Below are positions 19,105 through 27,730 of a DNA stretch of 64,000 bases, one piece after another. The stretch's first letter is position 1; every line of letters begins with the position of its first letter. The position numbers and the translations under genes are program-made. The notes below the pieces were generated by a model. It saw only the letters and a program-made list of their open reading frames with translations, was not told where the DNA came from and ran no database searches. This DNA is from Aphanothece cf. minutissima CCALA 015 (GTDB lineage: Bacteria > Cyanobacteriota > Cyanobacteriia > PCC-6307 > Cyanobiaceae): contig PVWP01000006.1 of the NCBI GenBank assembly GCA_003003925.1, positions 62,001 through 126,000 on the forward strand, read 5' to 3'.

Positions 19105-19533
19105 GGAAACGACGCGAAAGGGAAGGGTGCGGGGGAATGAAGCGGGCGAGGGAAAGGCGGGCGGGGCGAGGGGCCCGGGGATGGTCAGGGGCGTGATTCC
19201 ATCAGCCGGTTCCTGCCCTCCGGGTCCGTGACTCCGGTTCCCATCCTCCATGCTGCCGGTACGGAGCCGGGCGGGAGGGCCAGGAGAGCAACAGGACGTG
19301 GCGAGATGGAAGGACTCCGCTCACGGAGCCGATGCCGATGGATGGTGGATGGATCGCTCCAGGAGCGTGATTGGGATGGTGGAAGTCGGCCAGAGCCGGT
19401 GCAGGGCTGTCACGGGTGGTCTCAGACCGGAGGAATGAAGAGGGAGTGAATCCCTGGATCCTCAGCGGGTCTTCCCTGTGGACGGAACTCTGCGCGGTTC
19501 CGACGGCAGCCTTTCGAGCGGCCCAACGACGTC
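19105..19533 (-). other. long non-coding leader between rpoD and its putative promoter
   Basis: This stretch of about 430 bp holds no convincing gene on either strand; the short open frames in it are Arg/Gly/Ser-rich shadows. On the minus strand it would form a 5' leader of roughly 420 nt for rpoD. It contains one perfect small palindrome (CGCTCC-A-GGAGCG, 19355-19367). I recognise no riboswitch. Confidence 0.5.
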
Positions 19534-19562
19534 ATCCTAGGAATGGCATGAGATCTTTGCAA
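19534..19562 (-). promoter_or_regulatory. sigma-70-type promoter reading toward rpoD
   Basis: On the minus strand, TTGCAA (19562-19557) and TAGGAT (19539-19534) are separated by exactly 17 bp in the only AT-richer part of this spacer. Each hexamer matches four of six consensus positions. The -35 box lies 2 bp from the priA start codon on the other strand. Confidence 0.5.
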
Positions 19563-19564
19563 GA

Positions 19565-21928
19565 TTGCCAGCCAGCTCCTCACCATCGCCACCCGAACCC
19601 GCCCCCCCGGGCTGGCTGGAGGTGTGGCTGGAGGCCGGCCGGGAGGGGCGGGCCTTCACCTACGCCAACCCCTCGGGCCTGGCCATCGGGGCGGGAGATC
19701 TGGTGCGGGTCCGTCTGCAGGGCCGGCCCCACACGGGCCTGGTGGTGGCAACGGCGGCGGTCTGTCCCGCCGCCATGGAGGGACGGGCGATCCTCCCGGT
19801 GGACGCGGTGCTGGAGAGTGCCGCGATCGATCCGCTCTGGCAGGCCCTGCTGGAGGGCGTGGCCCGGCAGTGCCACAGCGGCCTGTTCCGCACCCTCAAG
19901 AGCGCGCTGCCGCCGGGCTGGCTGGGACAGGCCCGCCGTCCCCCCGGCCAGGGACGGACCCTCTGGACCGTGCGGCCCAACCCGGCCGCGGTCATGGCGT
20001 CCATCACCCCCCGCCAGCAGGAACTGCTGGACCACCTGGCCAGCCACGGGGGGGCGCGGTTGCTGCGCGATCTGGTGCAGGAGGCCGGTTTCGGCCGCAC
20101 CCTGATCACCACGATGGAGCGACGGGGTCTGCTCCTGAGGGAGGCGGGCCGCGTCCCGTCGAGGGTCGGCGGCGCCCCGGGCCTCCCCGGCGGCGGGGCG
20201 GGTGCTGGATCGGCCCCCCTGGAGAGCGCCCGGCCACCCAGTCCGGCCCAGGCCGCGGCCATGGCCGCCATCGCCGGGGCGCCGCCGGGCCAGAACCTGC
20301 TGCTCTGGGGCGTGACCGGCTCCGGCAAGACCGAGGTCTACCTGCAGGCCGCGGCCCAGGAGCTGGCGGCGGGGCGCAGCGTGCTGATCCTGGCGCCGGA
20401 GATCGGTCTGGTCCCCCAGCTGCTGGACCGCTGCCGGCGCCGCTTCGGTCCGACGGTGATCGAGTATCACAGCGGCATGGGGGATGGGGAACGGGTCCTC
20501 ACCTGGCGGCGCTGCCTCGAGGCCGCTCGGCGGCGCGAGCCCTGCCTGGCGGTGGGCACCCGCTCCGCCGTCTTTCTGCCCCTGGGCCAGCTGGGCCTGA
20601 TCGTGCTCGACGAGGAACACGATGCCTCCTACAAGCAGGAGAGTCCCATGCCCTGCTATCACGCCCGCGAGGTGGCCCGGCTGCGGGCCCGCCAGACGGG
20701 GGCCCGTCTGGTGCTCGGCAGTGCCACCCCCTCCCTCGAGACCTGGTGGCGCTGCCAGCCGCGCCCCGGGGGTCAGCCCGCCGACACCCGCCTACTGCCC
20801 CTGCCGGAGCGGATCGGCCAACGCCCCCTGCCGCCGGTGCGGCTGGTGGACATGCGCCTGGAGCTGGAGGAGGGGCACCGCCGCCTGATCAGCCGCCCCC
20901 TGATGGCCCGGCTCGAGACCCTGCAGGAGCGGGGCGAGCAGGCCGTCGTGCTGGTGCCCCGGCGGGGTTACCGCTCCTTCCTGAGCTGCCGCAGCTGCGG
21001 CGAGGTGGTGCAGTGTCCCCACTGCGACGTGCCCCTCACCGTCCACCGCGGCCCCCGGGCCGGCGGCCGCGAGGGTCGGGAGTGGCTCCGCTGCCACTGG
21101 TGCGACCACCGCCAGGAGATGGGCGATCGCTGCGGCCACTGCGGGTCCACCGCCTTCAAGCCCTTCGGCGCCGGCACCCAGCGGGTGATGGAGCAACTGG
21201 CGGCGGAACTGGAGGGCCTGCGGCTGATCCGCTTCGACCGGGACACCACCCGGGGCCGGGATGGTCACCGCCGCCTGCTGGAGCGCTTCGCGGCCGGCGA
21301 GGCGGACGTGCTGGTGGGGACCCAGATGCTGGCCAAGGGCATGGACCTGCCCCGGGTGACCCTGGCGGCGGTGCTGGCGGCCGACGGCCTGCTGCACCGG
21401 CCCGATCTGCGCGCCACCGAGCAGTGCCTGCAGCTGCTGCTGCAGCTCGCCGGCCGGGCCGGCCGGGGGGAACGCCCCGGGGAGGTGCTGGTGCAGACCT
21501 ACAGCCCCGAGCATCCGGTGATCCGCCACCTGGTGGACGGCCGCTACGCGGCCTTCCTGGCCGAGGAACTGGAGCTGCGCCGCCAGGGGGGCATGGTGCC
21601 CTTCGGCCGGGCCTGCCTGCTGCGGCTGGCCGGTCCATCCGCCAGCGGCACGGCCACGGCCGCCGCCGCCCTGGCCGAGCGGATCCGTCCCGCCGTGGAG
21701 GCGGCCGGCTGGGTGGTGATCGGCCCGGCCCCCGCCCCCGTGGCCAGGGTGGCGGGCCGCAGCCGCTGGCAGCTGCTGCTGCACGGCAGCGGCCCCGGGG
21801 CGGACGCCGCCGCCGATGGGGCACCGGAAGGTGATGCGGCACTGCCCCTTCCCCCCGAATCCGACCTGCGCCGGGCCCTGCCCCCGGGGGTGAGCCTGAC
21901 GATCGATCCCGACCCCCTGGAACTCTGA
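19565..21928 (+). CDS. priA: primosomal protein N' (replication restart helicase PriA)
   Basis: A 787-residue superfamily 2 helicase that reloads the replisome at stalled forks. An N-terminal DNA-binding domain covers residues 15-130. The helicase core has Walker A GVTGSGKTE (K255) and a DEEH box (349-352). Between the helicase lobes lies the zinc-binding region with paired cysteines (CRSCGEVVQCPHC, then CHWCDH...CGHCG). C-terminal helicase motifs VGTQMLAKGMDLPRVTL and LAGRAGRGERPG follow. The frame begins with TTG at 19565; a GTG at 19622 is the alternative. No ATG suits. The gene ends 28 bp from the convergent DUF3153 gene with a GC-rich hairpin between. Confidence 0.94.
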   Translation: MPASSSPSPPEPAPPGWLEVWLEAGREGRAFTYANPSGLAIGAGDLVRVRLQGRPHTGLVVATAAVCPAAMEGRAILPVDAVLESAAIDPLWQALLEGVARQCHSGLFRTLKSALPPGWLGQARRPPGQGRTLWTVRPNPAAVMASITPRQQELLDHLASHGGARLLRDLVQEAGFGRTLITTMERRGLLLREAGRVPSRVGGAPGLPGGGAGAGSAPLESARPPSPAQAAAMAAIAGAPPGQNLLLWGVTGSGKTEVYLQAAAQELAAGRSVLILAPEIGLVPQLLDRCRRRFGPTVIEYHSGMGDGERVLTWRRCLEAARRREPCLAVGTRSAVFLPLGQLGLIVLDEEHDASYKQESPMPCYHAREVARLRARQTGARLVLGSATPSLETWWRCQPRPGGQPADTRLLPLPERIGQRPLPPVRLVDMRLELEEGHRRLISRPLMARLETLQERGEQAVVLVPRRGYRSFLSCRSCGEVVQCPHCDVPLTVHRGPRAGGREGREWLRCHWCDHRQEMGDRCGHCGSTAFKPFGAGTQRVMEQLAAELEGLRLIRFDRDTTRGRDGHRRLLERFAAGEADVLVGTQMLAKGMDLPRVTLAAVLAADGLLHRPDLRATEQCLQLLLQLAGRAGRGERPGEVLVQTYSPEHPVIRHLVDGRYAAFLAEELELRRQGGMVPFGRACLLRLAGPSASGTATAAAALAERIRPAVEAAGWVVIGPAPAPVARVAGRSRWQLLLHGSGPGADAAADGAPEGDAALPLPPESDLRRALPPGVSLTIDPDPLEL

Positions 21929-21936
21929 GATCGGAG

Positions 21937-21952
21937 CCGGCCCCAGGGCCGG
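21937..21952. terminator. possible bidirectional hairpin between convergent genes
   Basis: CCGGCC-CCAG-GGCCGG forms a perfect 6-bp GC stem in the 28-bp gap between the stops of priA and the DUF3153 gene. There is no T-run, so it may only be a 3'-end stabiliser. Confidence 0.3.
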
Positions 21953-21956
21953 GGGG

Positions 21957-23093
21957 TCAGGCCGGCAGCTCCGGCAGGCCGAAACCCAGCCGCCGCCGCA
22001 TCGCCTGCAGGCCGAGCACCAGCGGCAGGGCCAGGCCCACCGCCGCCGCCCCCAGCCCCAGGCCGCTCCAGCGCCAGCAGCGCAGTTCCAGGACGTTGAC
22101 CTGGCCGGGGGTGAGGGGCCAGAGCAGACGCCGGCGGCCGCCACCGTCGGCCGATGGGGCCGACGCGATGGCGGCGGGGCTCGCCCGCCGCACCGCCGCC
22201 GGCCGCACCGGGGCGAGCACGACGGCCAGATCCAGGCCCGGAATCGTGTCGAGGGCCTGGAGATCGAGCTCCAGCTGCAGGTGCTGGCGGACGCCCAGCA
22301 GCCAGTTGCGTTCCTCCCAGACCACCACCGGTGCCGCCAGGGGGACGCCGCTGAGCCGGCCCGCCAGTTCCAGGCTGCCCACCAGGGCAGCGAGGGCCTC
22401 GCGGGCGGGCAGCACGGGGGTGGAGACCAGCCGGTCGCCGCTGCCGCCGGAGGGGCGGAAGGGACCGGGGGCGGCGATCCCCTCGGCCTGGCCCGCCAGC
22501 GCCGCGACGAACCGCCGCTGCCAGGGGCTGTCGGTGCCGGTGTCGCTGCGCAGCTGGTGGCTGACCTGGAGCCGGCCGGGGCCCTCGAAGCCCAGTTCGG
22601 TGCGCACCTGCATGCAGCCCCCCAGCAGCGCGGCCAGCAGCAGCAGCACCACCGCCACGACGAGCGCGAACCCGACCGGCGCCCGGGTGGGCCCCACCGG
22701 CGGCGGCGGCGGCGGCTCGGGGCGGCGGCGGGAGCGGCGGCTGACGCCGCCCCCGACCCCTTCGAGGGGGGTGGTGCCGGCGAGGTCCGGCAGGGTCAGC
22801 GACCAGTTGCTGGGACGGCGCAGCTCCGGGGCCTCCAGCACCAGCAGCAGGGCCTTGGCCTGGGCCCGCAGGGTCGCATCGCGGCAGCGGACGAGGCTGC
22901 GGCAGCAGGCCGCCGCCTGGTCGGTGCGCCCCTGGCCCATCAGGGCGGTGGCCATCAGCAGACGCAGCTCGGCGCCGGCGGCCGTCAGGGGGGAGCGCTC
23001 CTCCTGGAGGGGCTCCAGCAACCGCAGCACCTGGCCGTACTCACCACGATCCAGGGCCCGGCGGGCCTCGGCGAGGGGGTCCTCCTCAACCAT
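21957..23093 (-). CDS. TPR-like plus DUF3153 membrane protein
   Basis: A 378-residue protein in two parts. Residues 1-95 are helical repeats with a TPR-like rhythm ([20 protein letters not shown] and [20 protein letters not shown]). A proline-rich basic linker follows (around residues 115-140), then a hydrophobic segment ending in LLAALLGGC near residue 165. The rest is an extracytoplasmic beta-rich domain typical of DUF3153, closed by a second membrane helix ([15 protein letters not shown]) near the C-terminus. The LLGGC resembles a lipobox but lies after the linker. Function is unknown. The ATG at 23093 overlaps the end of argB by 8 bp, so the two are coupled. Confidence 0.75.
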   Translation of the reverse strand: MVEEDPLAEARRALDRGEYGQVLRLLEPLQEERSPLTAAGAELRLLMATALMGQGRTDQAAACCRSLVRCRDATLRAQAKALLLVLEAPELRRPSNWSLTLPDLAGTTPLEGVGGGVSRRSRRRPEPPPPPPVGPTRAPVGFALVVAVVLLLLAALLGGCMQVRTELGFEGPGRLQVSHQLRSDTGTDSPWQRRFVAALAGQAEGIAAPGPFRPSGGSGDRLVSTPVLPAREALAALVGSLELAGRLSGVPLAAPVVVWEERNWLLGVRQHLQLELDLQALDTIPGLDLAVVLAPVRPAAVRRASPAAIASAPSADGGGRRRLLWPLTPGQVNVLELRCWRWSGLGLGAAAVGLALPLVLGLQAMRRRLGFGLPELPA

Positions 23094-23982
23094 GCACCAG
23101 GCCGGGGCTGCCCACCACCATGGTGCCGATGCCGGCGTTGGTGAACACCTCCAGCAGCAGGGAATGGGCCACCCGGCCATCGACGATGTGGGCCGCCTTC
23201 ACCCCCTGGGCCAGGGCCCGGATGCAGCACTCGGTCTTGGGGGTCATCCCCCCCTCCACCACCCCGTCGGCGATCAGCCGGCGGCCCTCGGAGAGGGTGA
23301 GCTGGCGGATCAGGCTGGCGGGGTCATGGCGATCGCGCAGGATTCCGGGCGTGTCGGTCAGCAGGATCAGCTTCTCCGCCTGCAGGGCCGCCGCCAGCTC
23401 GCCGGCCACGGTGTCGGCATTGATGTTGTGGGCCAGACCATCGGCGTTGGGGGCGACGCTGGAGATCACCGGGATGTAGCCGGCCGCGAGCAGGGGAGCG
23501 AGCACCGAGGGGTCGACCCGGGCCACGTCACCCACCATGCCGAGGGTGCCGTCACCCATGGTGCGGGCCAGCACCAGGCCGCCATCGCTGCCGGAGAGGC
23601 CCACGGCCCGGCCGCCCACCCGGTTGAGGCCGTTGACGATCTGCTTGTTGACCCGCCCCACCAGCACCATTTCCACCACGTCCATGGTGTCGGGGCTGGT
23701 GACGCGCAGGCCGTCCTGGAAGCGGGGCTCGATCGCCAGCTTCCCCAGCCACTGGTTGATCTCCGGGCCACCGCCGTGCACCACCACGGGCTGGACACCG
23801 ACGCAGGCCAGAAGAGCCAGATCGCGGAAGACCGCCTCCCGCAGGTCCTCCCGGACCATGGCCGCCCCGCCGTACTTGATCACGATGCGGCGGCCGGTAA
23901 AACGCTGGATGTAGGGCAGGGCTTCGCTGAGCACGGACACCCGCAGGGTGTCCTCCGTGCTGATGTACCGATCGGGACTCAA
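23086..23982 (-). CDS. argB: N-acetylglutamate kinase
   Basis: A 298-residue amino-acid-kinase-fold enzyme for the second, feedback-controlled step of arginine synthesis. Visible blocks are VIKYGGAAM near residue 30, [11 protein letters not shown], the substrate region [26 protein letters not shown] and LLTDTPGIL. The start is TTG at 23982, which overlaps the stop of the DUF2854 gene as TTGA; longer frames upstream are not family-like. The N-terminal helix (residues 1-20, [20 protein letters not shown]) is present, as in hexameric, arginine-sensitive and PII-activated enzymes. PII control is known in cyanobacteria; it is not shown by this sequence. The gene lies between DUF2854 and DUF3153 genes. 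Confidence 0.95.
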   Translation of the reverse strand: MSPDRYISTEDTLRVSVLSEALPYIQRFTGRRIVIKYGGAAMVREDLREAVFRDLALLACVGVQPVVVHGGGPEINQWLGKLAIEPRFQDGLRVTSPDTMDVVEMVLVGRVNKQIVNGLNRVGGRAVGLSGSDGGLVLARTMGDGTLGMVGDVARVDPSVLAPLLAAGYIPVISSVAPNADGLAHNINADTVAGELAAALQAEKLILLTDTPGILRDRHDPASLIRQLTLSEGRRLIADGVVEGGMTPKTECCIRALAQGVKAAHIVDGRVAHSLLLEVFTNAGIGTMVVGSPGLVHG

Positions 23983-24554
23983 GGGACGGGGGCGGCGAGG
24001 GACGGATCGGAGGGGGCGGCAGCCGGCAGCAGGCTGAGCTGCAGGCGCCCGGGGCCGGCCTGCAGGAGGTCGGCCGTGAGGCCGGGACCGAAGAAACGGC
24101 CGAGGCGCTCCCGCCGATCCTGCCAGCGCTCGAAGGCCACCCCATGGCATTCGATCGTCAGCCGCAGCCCGTAGCCGCCGCCGGCCTCCAGCTCCTCGAC
24201 GGCCACCAGCTGGGGCGGGGCGTCCTCGTCCCAGAGCCTGAGGGCCTCCAGGGAACTCTCCAGGTGGGCCTTCTGGCCGTAGCGCCAGCGGGTGACGTCG
24301 GCCAGCAGCTTGCGCAGCGGTTCGTTGCCGGGCTGCTGGCGCAGGTCGCGCAGGCGGGCGGCGGGGGTGAGCCGCTCGGCGGGGGGCAGCTCGGAGGACT
24401 TGAGCGCCAGGCCCCCCAGCAGGATCGGCACGCCGTAGAAGACCCCGGCCAGGCTGATGTTGGGGCTGTCGGTGGCGTAGGCGATCGATCCGATCACGGT
24501 GAGAACGGCACCGGCGACGGTCACCAGGCTGCCGGGGGAGAGAAACGCTTGCAT
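23979..24554 (-). CDS. DUF2854 membrane protein
   Basis: A 191-residue protein with two N-terminal membrane helices (residues 8-28 and 36-54) joined by the short [12 protein letters not shown] segment. A soluble C-terminal domain with [19 protein letters not shown] and a basic-acidic [16 protein letters not shown] segment follows. This matches DUF2854, found in cyanobacteria and plastid-bearing organisms, of unknown function. The ATG at 24554 is the family start ([10 protein letters not shown]). It heads a three-gene overlapping set with argB and the DUF3153 gene, and is divergent from the small 87-residue gene. Confidence 0.82.
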   Translation of the reverse strand: MQAFLSPGSLVTVAGAVLTVIGSIAYATDSPNISLAGVFYGVPILLGGLALKSSELPPAERLTPAARLRDLRQQPGNEPLRKLLADVTRWRYGQKAHLESSLEALRLWDEDAPPQLVAVEELEAGGGYGLRLTIECHGVAFERWQDRRERLGRFFGPGLTADLLQAGPGRLQLSLLPAAAPSDPSLAAPVP

Positions 24555-24614
24555 CGCCCCATTCTCCGTCAGCGGGGGCCAGGATGGCGGTTCAAGGCTC
24601 CGCCCCGCCGCCCC

Positions 24615-24878
24615 ATGGCCAGCTCAGAAGCCAGCCCCCAAGCCAGCGCCGAAGACGGCGTCACCGCCAGCCCCGTGGGGGCCGACACCGGCACGGACAC
24701 GCCCTGGAGCGGGCCAGAGGCCCCCACCAACGCCGAGCTGCTCACCCAGCTGGGGGAGGACCGCCTCTGGCTGCTGCGCCAGCTGGACAGCGGCCGCTGG
24801 AGCGAATGGCGACTGGATCTGGCGGCCCTGGAGCGGGAACTGGGCCAGCTGATCGACCAGGCCGGCGAACGACTCTGA
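24615..24878 (+). CDS. small hypothetical protein (87 aa)
   Basis: I do not recognise a family. The first 38 residues are Ala/Ser/Thr/Pro-rich and probably disordered. The remainder (NAELLTQLGEDRLWLLRQL, then EWRLDLAALERELGQL) is a pair of acidic amphipathic helices, typical of a real short protein. The frame is open far upstream, but the ATG at 24615 is the first that leaves the neighbouring gene. It ends 9 bp before the convergent ssb stop. No Shine-Dalgarno sequence is visible. Confidence 0.6.
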   Translation: MASSEASPQASAEDGVTASPVGADTGTDTPWSGPEAPTNAELLTQLGEDRLWLLRQLDSGRWSEWRLDLAALERELGQLIDQAGERL

Positions 24879-24887
24879 CCAGAAGGG

Positions 24888-25403
24888 TCAGAAGGGAATG
24901 TCGTCATCGTCCCCCAGGGGGACCAGCGGGGAGGTGTCCCAGACGGGGGCGGCGGGTTCGGCAGCGGGCGGGCGGGAAGGAGCCGGCGCCGGTGCCCGCC
25001 GTGGGGCGGGGCCGCCGGCGGCAGCGGCGGGGCGGGGGGTCGGCAGGGGGGCCGGGCTGCGGGCCGGCGCCGCAGCCGGTGCCGGGGCGATGCCGGTGCC
25101 GGGGCCGAGGGGATGGAGACGTGCCAGGGTGAATTCGGCCCGCTTCTCCTTGACCCCGTCCTGGCGGGTGACGGTGTTCATGCGCAGCCGACCTTCGAGC
25201 ACGAAGCGCTGACCCACCTGCACCCGGTTATGGAGGTCCTGGGCCAGGTTGCCCCAGCCCACCACCTTCAGCTGACCTGGGGGATCATCGGGCCGCAGCC
25301 CCTCGATCTGGACGGCCATTTCGGCCACCGGCGTCTGGTTGTCCTGGGTGTAACGCACCTGGGGCGCCTCCAGGACCTCCACCTCCAGCAAGCAGTGATT
25401 CAC
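24888..25403 (-). CDS. ssb: single-stranded DNA-binding protein
   Basis: A 171-residue protein. The OB-fold occupies residues 1-100 (MNHCLLEVEVLEAPQVRYTQ, LKVVGWGNLAQDL, FVLEGRLRMNT). A long Ala/Pro/Arg linker spans about 105-155. The C-terminus is DDDDIPF, the acidic tip through which SSB recruits partners such as PriA. It coats single-stranded DNA in replication and repair. The OB-fold is rather divergent from E. coli SSB, as is usual for the cyanobacterial paralogue. It is divergent from cobK, with 32 bp between the start codons. Confidence 0.9.
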   Translation of the reverse strand: MNHCLLEVEVLEAPQVRYTQDNQTPVAEMAVQIEGLRPDDPPGQLKVVGWGNLAQDLHNRVQVGQRFVLEGRLRMNTVTRQDGVKEKRAEFTLARLHPLGPGTGIAPAPAAAPARSPAPLPTPRPAAAAGGPAPRRAPAPAPSRPPAAEPAAPVWDTSPLVPLGDDDDIPF

Positions 25404-25435
25404 GCCCTGACCAACGGATGGAAGGACCCATCCTG

Positions 25436-26317
25436 ATGCATCCGCCCGACGGGATCCAGGCCGATCCGCCCGGTCGTGCCGGCGGCCGGGACGGCGGCTG
25501 GGACGTCAGCGGCGGGAGCGCCGGCGGTGGCGGCAGGATCTGGCTGGTGGCCGGTACGGGGGAGGGGCCGGCCCTGGCGCGGCGGCTCCTGGCCCGGGGC
25601 TGGCGCCTGAAGGTCTCCCTGGTGAGCCGGTCCGCCGCCCTGGCCTACGGGGCCCATCCCCGCCAGGAGCTGGCCGTGGGGGCGATCGGGGGGGACGACG
25701 GGCCGGAGGCCGGGGTCGCCGCCGAGCTGGCCGATGCCGGCCGTCGGGAGGCCCCCTACACCTGGGTGATCGATGCGACCCACCCCTTCGCCACCCGCAT
25801 CAGCGCTGCCCTCGCCCGCGGCTGCAGCGCCCGCACCCAGCCCCTGCTGCGGCTGCTGCGGCCCGATCTGGGTGCCGGTGGCGCCCAGCCCCTGGAGGAT
25901 CTGGCCGGCCTGGGGCGCCTCTGCCGGCCTGGGGAGCGGCTGCTGCTGGCCATCGGCGCCCGCCGCCTGGCCGAGGCCGTGGCGGCCTCGCCGGGGGTGC
26001 TGCACCACGCCCGCCTGCTGCCCCAGGGCGGGGCCCTGGCGACGTCCCTGGCCGCCGGACTGCCGCCGCAGCGGCTGGCCCCCCTGCGCCCCGGCGGCGA
26101 CGGCCGCATCGAGCGCGCCCTCTGCCGCCACTGGCAGATCGACACCGTGCTCTGCCGCCGCTCCGGGGGCGCCAACGAAGCCCGCTGGCACCGGATCTGC
26201 GCCGACCTGGGTCTGCGCCTGCTGCTCCTGGAGCGGCCCGGGGAGCCCGCCCGGGTGGAGGCCCTGCCGCTGGAGGCGCTGCTGGCACGGCTGGGCGACA
26301 CTGAGCAGAACGGCTGA
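25436..26317 (+). CDS. cobK: precorrin-6A reductase (CobK/CbiJ)
   Basis: A 293-residue protein. After a Gly-rich N-terminal extension of about 33 residues comes the Rossmann-type start IWLVAGTGEGPALARRL, then VVIDATHPFA-like VIDATHPFATRISA and a C-terminal TVLCRRSGGANEARW segment, all typical of CobK, which uses NADPH to reduce precorrin-6A in corrin-ring synthesis. The ATG at 25436 is preceded by GAAGGA at good distance, whereas the earlier ATG at 25418 has none; I chose 25436. cutA follows after 18 bp on the same strand. The organism also has cobO in this window, though not in the same operon. Confidence 0.88.
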   Translation: MHPPDGIQADPPGRAGGRDGGWDVSGGSAGGGGRIWLVAGTGEGPALARRLLARGWRLKVSLVSRSAALAYGAHPRQELAVGAIGGDDGPEAGVAAELADAGRREAPYTWVIDATHPFATRISAALARGCSARTQPLLRLLRPDLGAGGAQPLEDLAGLGRLCRPGERLLLAIGARRLAEAVAASPGVLHHARLLPQGGALATSLAAGLPPQRLAPLRPGGDGRIERALCRHWQIDTVLCRRSGGANEARWHRICADLGLRLLLLERPGEPARVEALPLEALLARLGDTEQNG

Positions 26318-26335
26318 AGCCGGACCCTGCCCCCC

Positions 26336-26725
26336 ATGCCAGGACCTGCACCCACTCCCCTGAGCCTGGTGCTCACCACCGAAGCCGACCGGGAGCGGGC
26401 CGAGGCCCTGGCCCGGGAGCTGCTGGAGCGGGGCCTGGTGGCCTGCGCCAGCCTGCACCCGGTGGTGTCGCTCTACCACTGGCAGGGCCGGCTGGAGCGG
26501 AGCGAGGAGGTGCAGCTGCTGCTCAAGACGACCCCCTCTCAGCTGGAGGCGCTGCGCCGCGCCCTGGGGGAGCTGCACAGCTACGACACCCCGGAATGGA
26601 TCCACTGGGCGGCCGCCAGCGACGGCCCCTACGGCCGCTGGCTGCTGGAGCAGCTGGCGCTCAGCCCAGGTGGCGGGCCACCAGCTCCGGCAGGGAGGCC
26701 TGGGGACGGGGACCCAGCTGGGTGA
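26336..26725 (+). CDS. cutA: CutA1 divalent-cation tolerance protein
   Basis: A 129-residue protein. The trimeric CutA fold is recognisable by LSLVLTTEADRERAEALARE, the conserved GLVACASLHPV with its single cysteine, YHWQGRLERSEEVQLLLKT and the ELHSYDTPEWI segment. The family is linked to copper tolerance in E. coli, but the general function is unsettled. The last 20 residues (PGGGPPAPAGRPGDG...) lie beyond the fold and exist because the gene overlaps the 3' end of the convergent PfkB gene by 65 bp. It probably shares a message with cobK. Confidence 0.88.
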   Translation: MPGPAPTPLSLVLTTEADRERAEALARELLERGLVACASLHPVVSLYHWQGRLERSEEVQLLLKTTPSQLEALRRALGELHSYDTPEWIHWAAASDGPYGRWLLEQLALSPGGGPPAPAGRPGDGDPAG

Positions 26726-27659
26726 CCACCTGGCCGGCACAGAGGGAACCGAGCCGTCCGCAGCGCTCCAGGCCCTCGCCCCGGGTGTGGCCGTAGAGGA
26801 AGCCGGCGGCATAGAGGTCACCGGCGCCGGTGGTGTCCACCAGGGGGCCGAGACGGAAGGGTTCGATCACCAGGGTCGTGTCGCCGCTGAGGAGCAGCGA
26901 GCCCCGCTCGCTGCGGGTGAGGGCCGCCACCCTGCAGCGCCCGCGGACCTGGTCGGCGGCCGCCTCGAAGCTGTCGGTGCCGTAGAGGGCGGTGATCTCC
27001 ATCTCGTTGGCGAACAGCACATCGACATGGCCGTCGACCAGCTCCAGGAAGCTCTCCCGGTGGCGCTCGACGCAGAAGGCATCGGAGAGGGAGAGGGCCA
27101 CCTCGCCGCCGCTGGCACGCATCACCTCGGCGGCGGCGATGAAGGCGCGCTTGGCCTCCTCGCTGTCCCAGAGGTAGCCCTCCAGGTAGAGCAGCTTGGC
27201 CTGGCGCACCATCTCCAGGTCGAGGTCGGCGGGATCGAGGCCCACCGACGCCCCCAGGTAGGTGCACATGGTGCGCTGGGCATCGGGGGTGACCAGGATC
27301 AGGCAACGGGCGGTGGAGGGGCCGCTGGCGGCCGGGGGGGTCTCGAAGCTGGCCCCCACGGCGCGGATGTCGTGGGCGAAGATCGCTCCGAGCTGGTCGT
27401 CCCGGACCCGGCCGATGAAGCCCGCCCGGCCGCCCAGCTGGGCGATGCCCGCCAGGGTGTTGGCCGCCGAGCCGCCGGAGGTCTCCAGGCCGGCGCCGAC
27501 GCTGGCGTAGAGCCGTTCGGCCTGCGCCTCATCCACCAGGGCCATGGTGCCCTTGGTGAGGCCGTGGGCCTCGAGGAAGGCGTCGTCGGCCTGGACGAGC
27601 ACATCGACGATGGCATTGCCGATGCCGACCACGTCGAAGCGCTTGGCGGTGCTGGTCAA
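26661..27659 (-). CDS. PfkB family carbohydrate/nucleoside kinase (adenosine-kinase-like)
   Basis: A 332-residue ribokinase-fold protein. Signature pieces are the N-terminal VVGIGNAIVDVLV, the SGGSAANTLAGIAQLGG sugar-binding loop, NEMEITALYG and the anion-hole/catalytic motif VDTTGAGDLYAAGF. The overall pattern resembles adenosine or inosine kinases of the PfkB family more than fructokinases, but substrate is not fixed by sequence. The start is a TTG at 27659 with AAGGA five bases upstream; the longer frame is a low-complexity shadow. It follows purA by 71 bp, which would fit a purine-salvage role. The 3' end overlaps cutA on the other strand. Confidence 0.86.
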   Translation of the reverse strand: MTSTAKRFDVVGIGNAIVDVLVQADDAFLEAHGLTKGTMALVDEAQAERLYASVGAGLETSGGSAANTLAGIAQLGGRAGFIGRVRDDQLGAIFAHDIRAVGASFETPPAASGPSTARCLILVTPDAQRTMCTYLGASVGLDPADLDLEMVRQAKLLYLEGYLWDSEEAKRAFIAAAEVMRASGGEVALSLSDAFCVERHRESFLELVDGHVDVLFANEMEITALYGTDSFEAAADQVRGRCRVAALTRSERGSLLLSGDTTLVIEPFRLGPLVDTTGAGDLYAAGFLYGHTRGEGLERCGRLGSLCAGQVVTQLGPRPQASLPELVARHLG

Positions 27660-27672
27660 GGGGGTCCTTGGA

Positions 27673-27713
27673 GGGGGTGAGGGGAGGGCCGGGAAGTGGA
27701 GGGGAGGGGAGGG
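27673..27713 (+). other. G-quadruplex-forming tract
   Basis: Seven G-runs of three to five bases lie within 41 bp on the plus strand, spaced one to seven bases (for example 27673-27677, 27681-27684, 27686-27688, 27691-27693, 27701-27704, 27706-27709, 27711-27713). This satisfies the usual G3+N1-7 rule. It sits in the purA-pfkB intergenic gap, on the template strand of these genes. Confidence 0.55.
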
Positions 27714-27730
27714 AACGGCGGGACGCCGGT

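Noticed and set aside
19355..19367. Palindrome CGCTCC-A-GGAGCG in the rpoD leader as a terminator or operator
   Set aside because: Loop of one base and no T-run. Likely chance in GC-rich DNA.
19228..19449. Short plus-strand ORFs in the rpoD-priA spacer
   Set aside because: Arg/Gly/Ser-rich, no SD, and lie antisense to the rpoD leader.
22685..22760. CGG/GGC triplet run as a microsatellite
   Set aside because: It encodes the proline/arginine-rich linker of the DUF3153 protein. Explained by coding.
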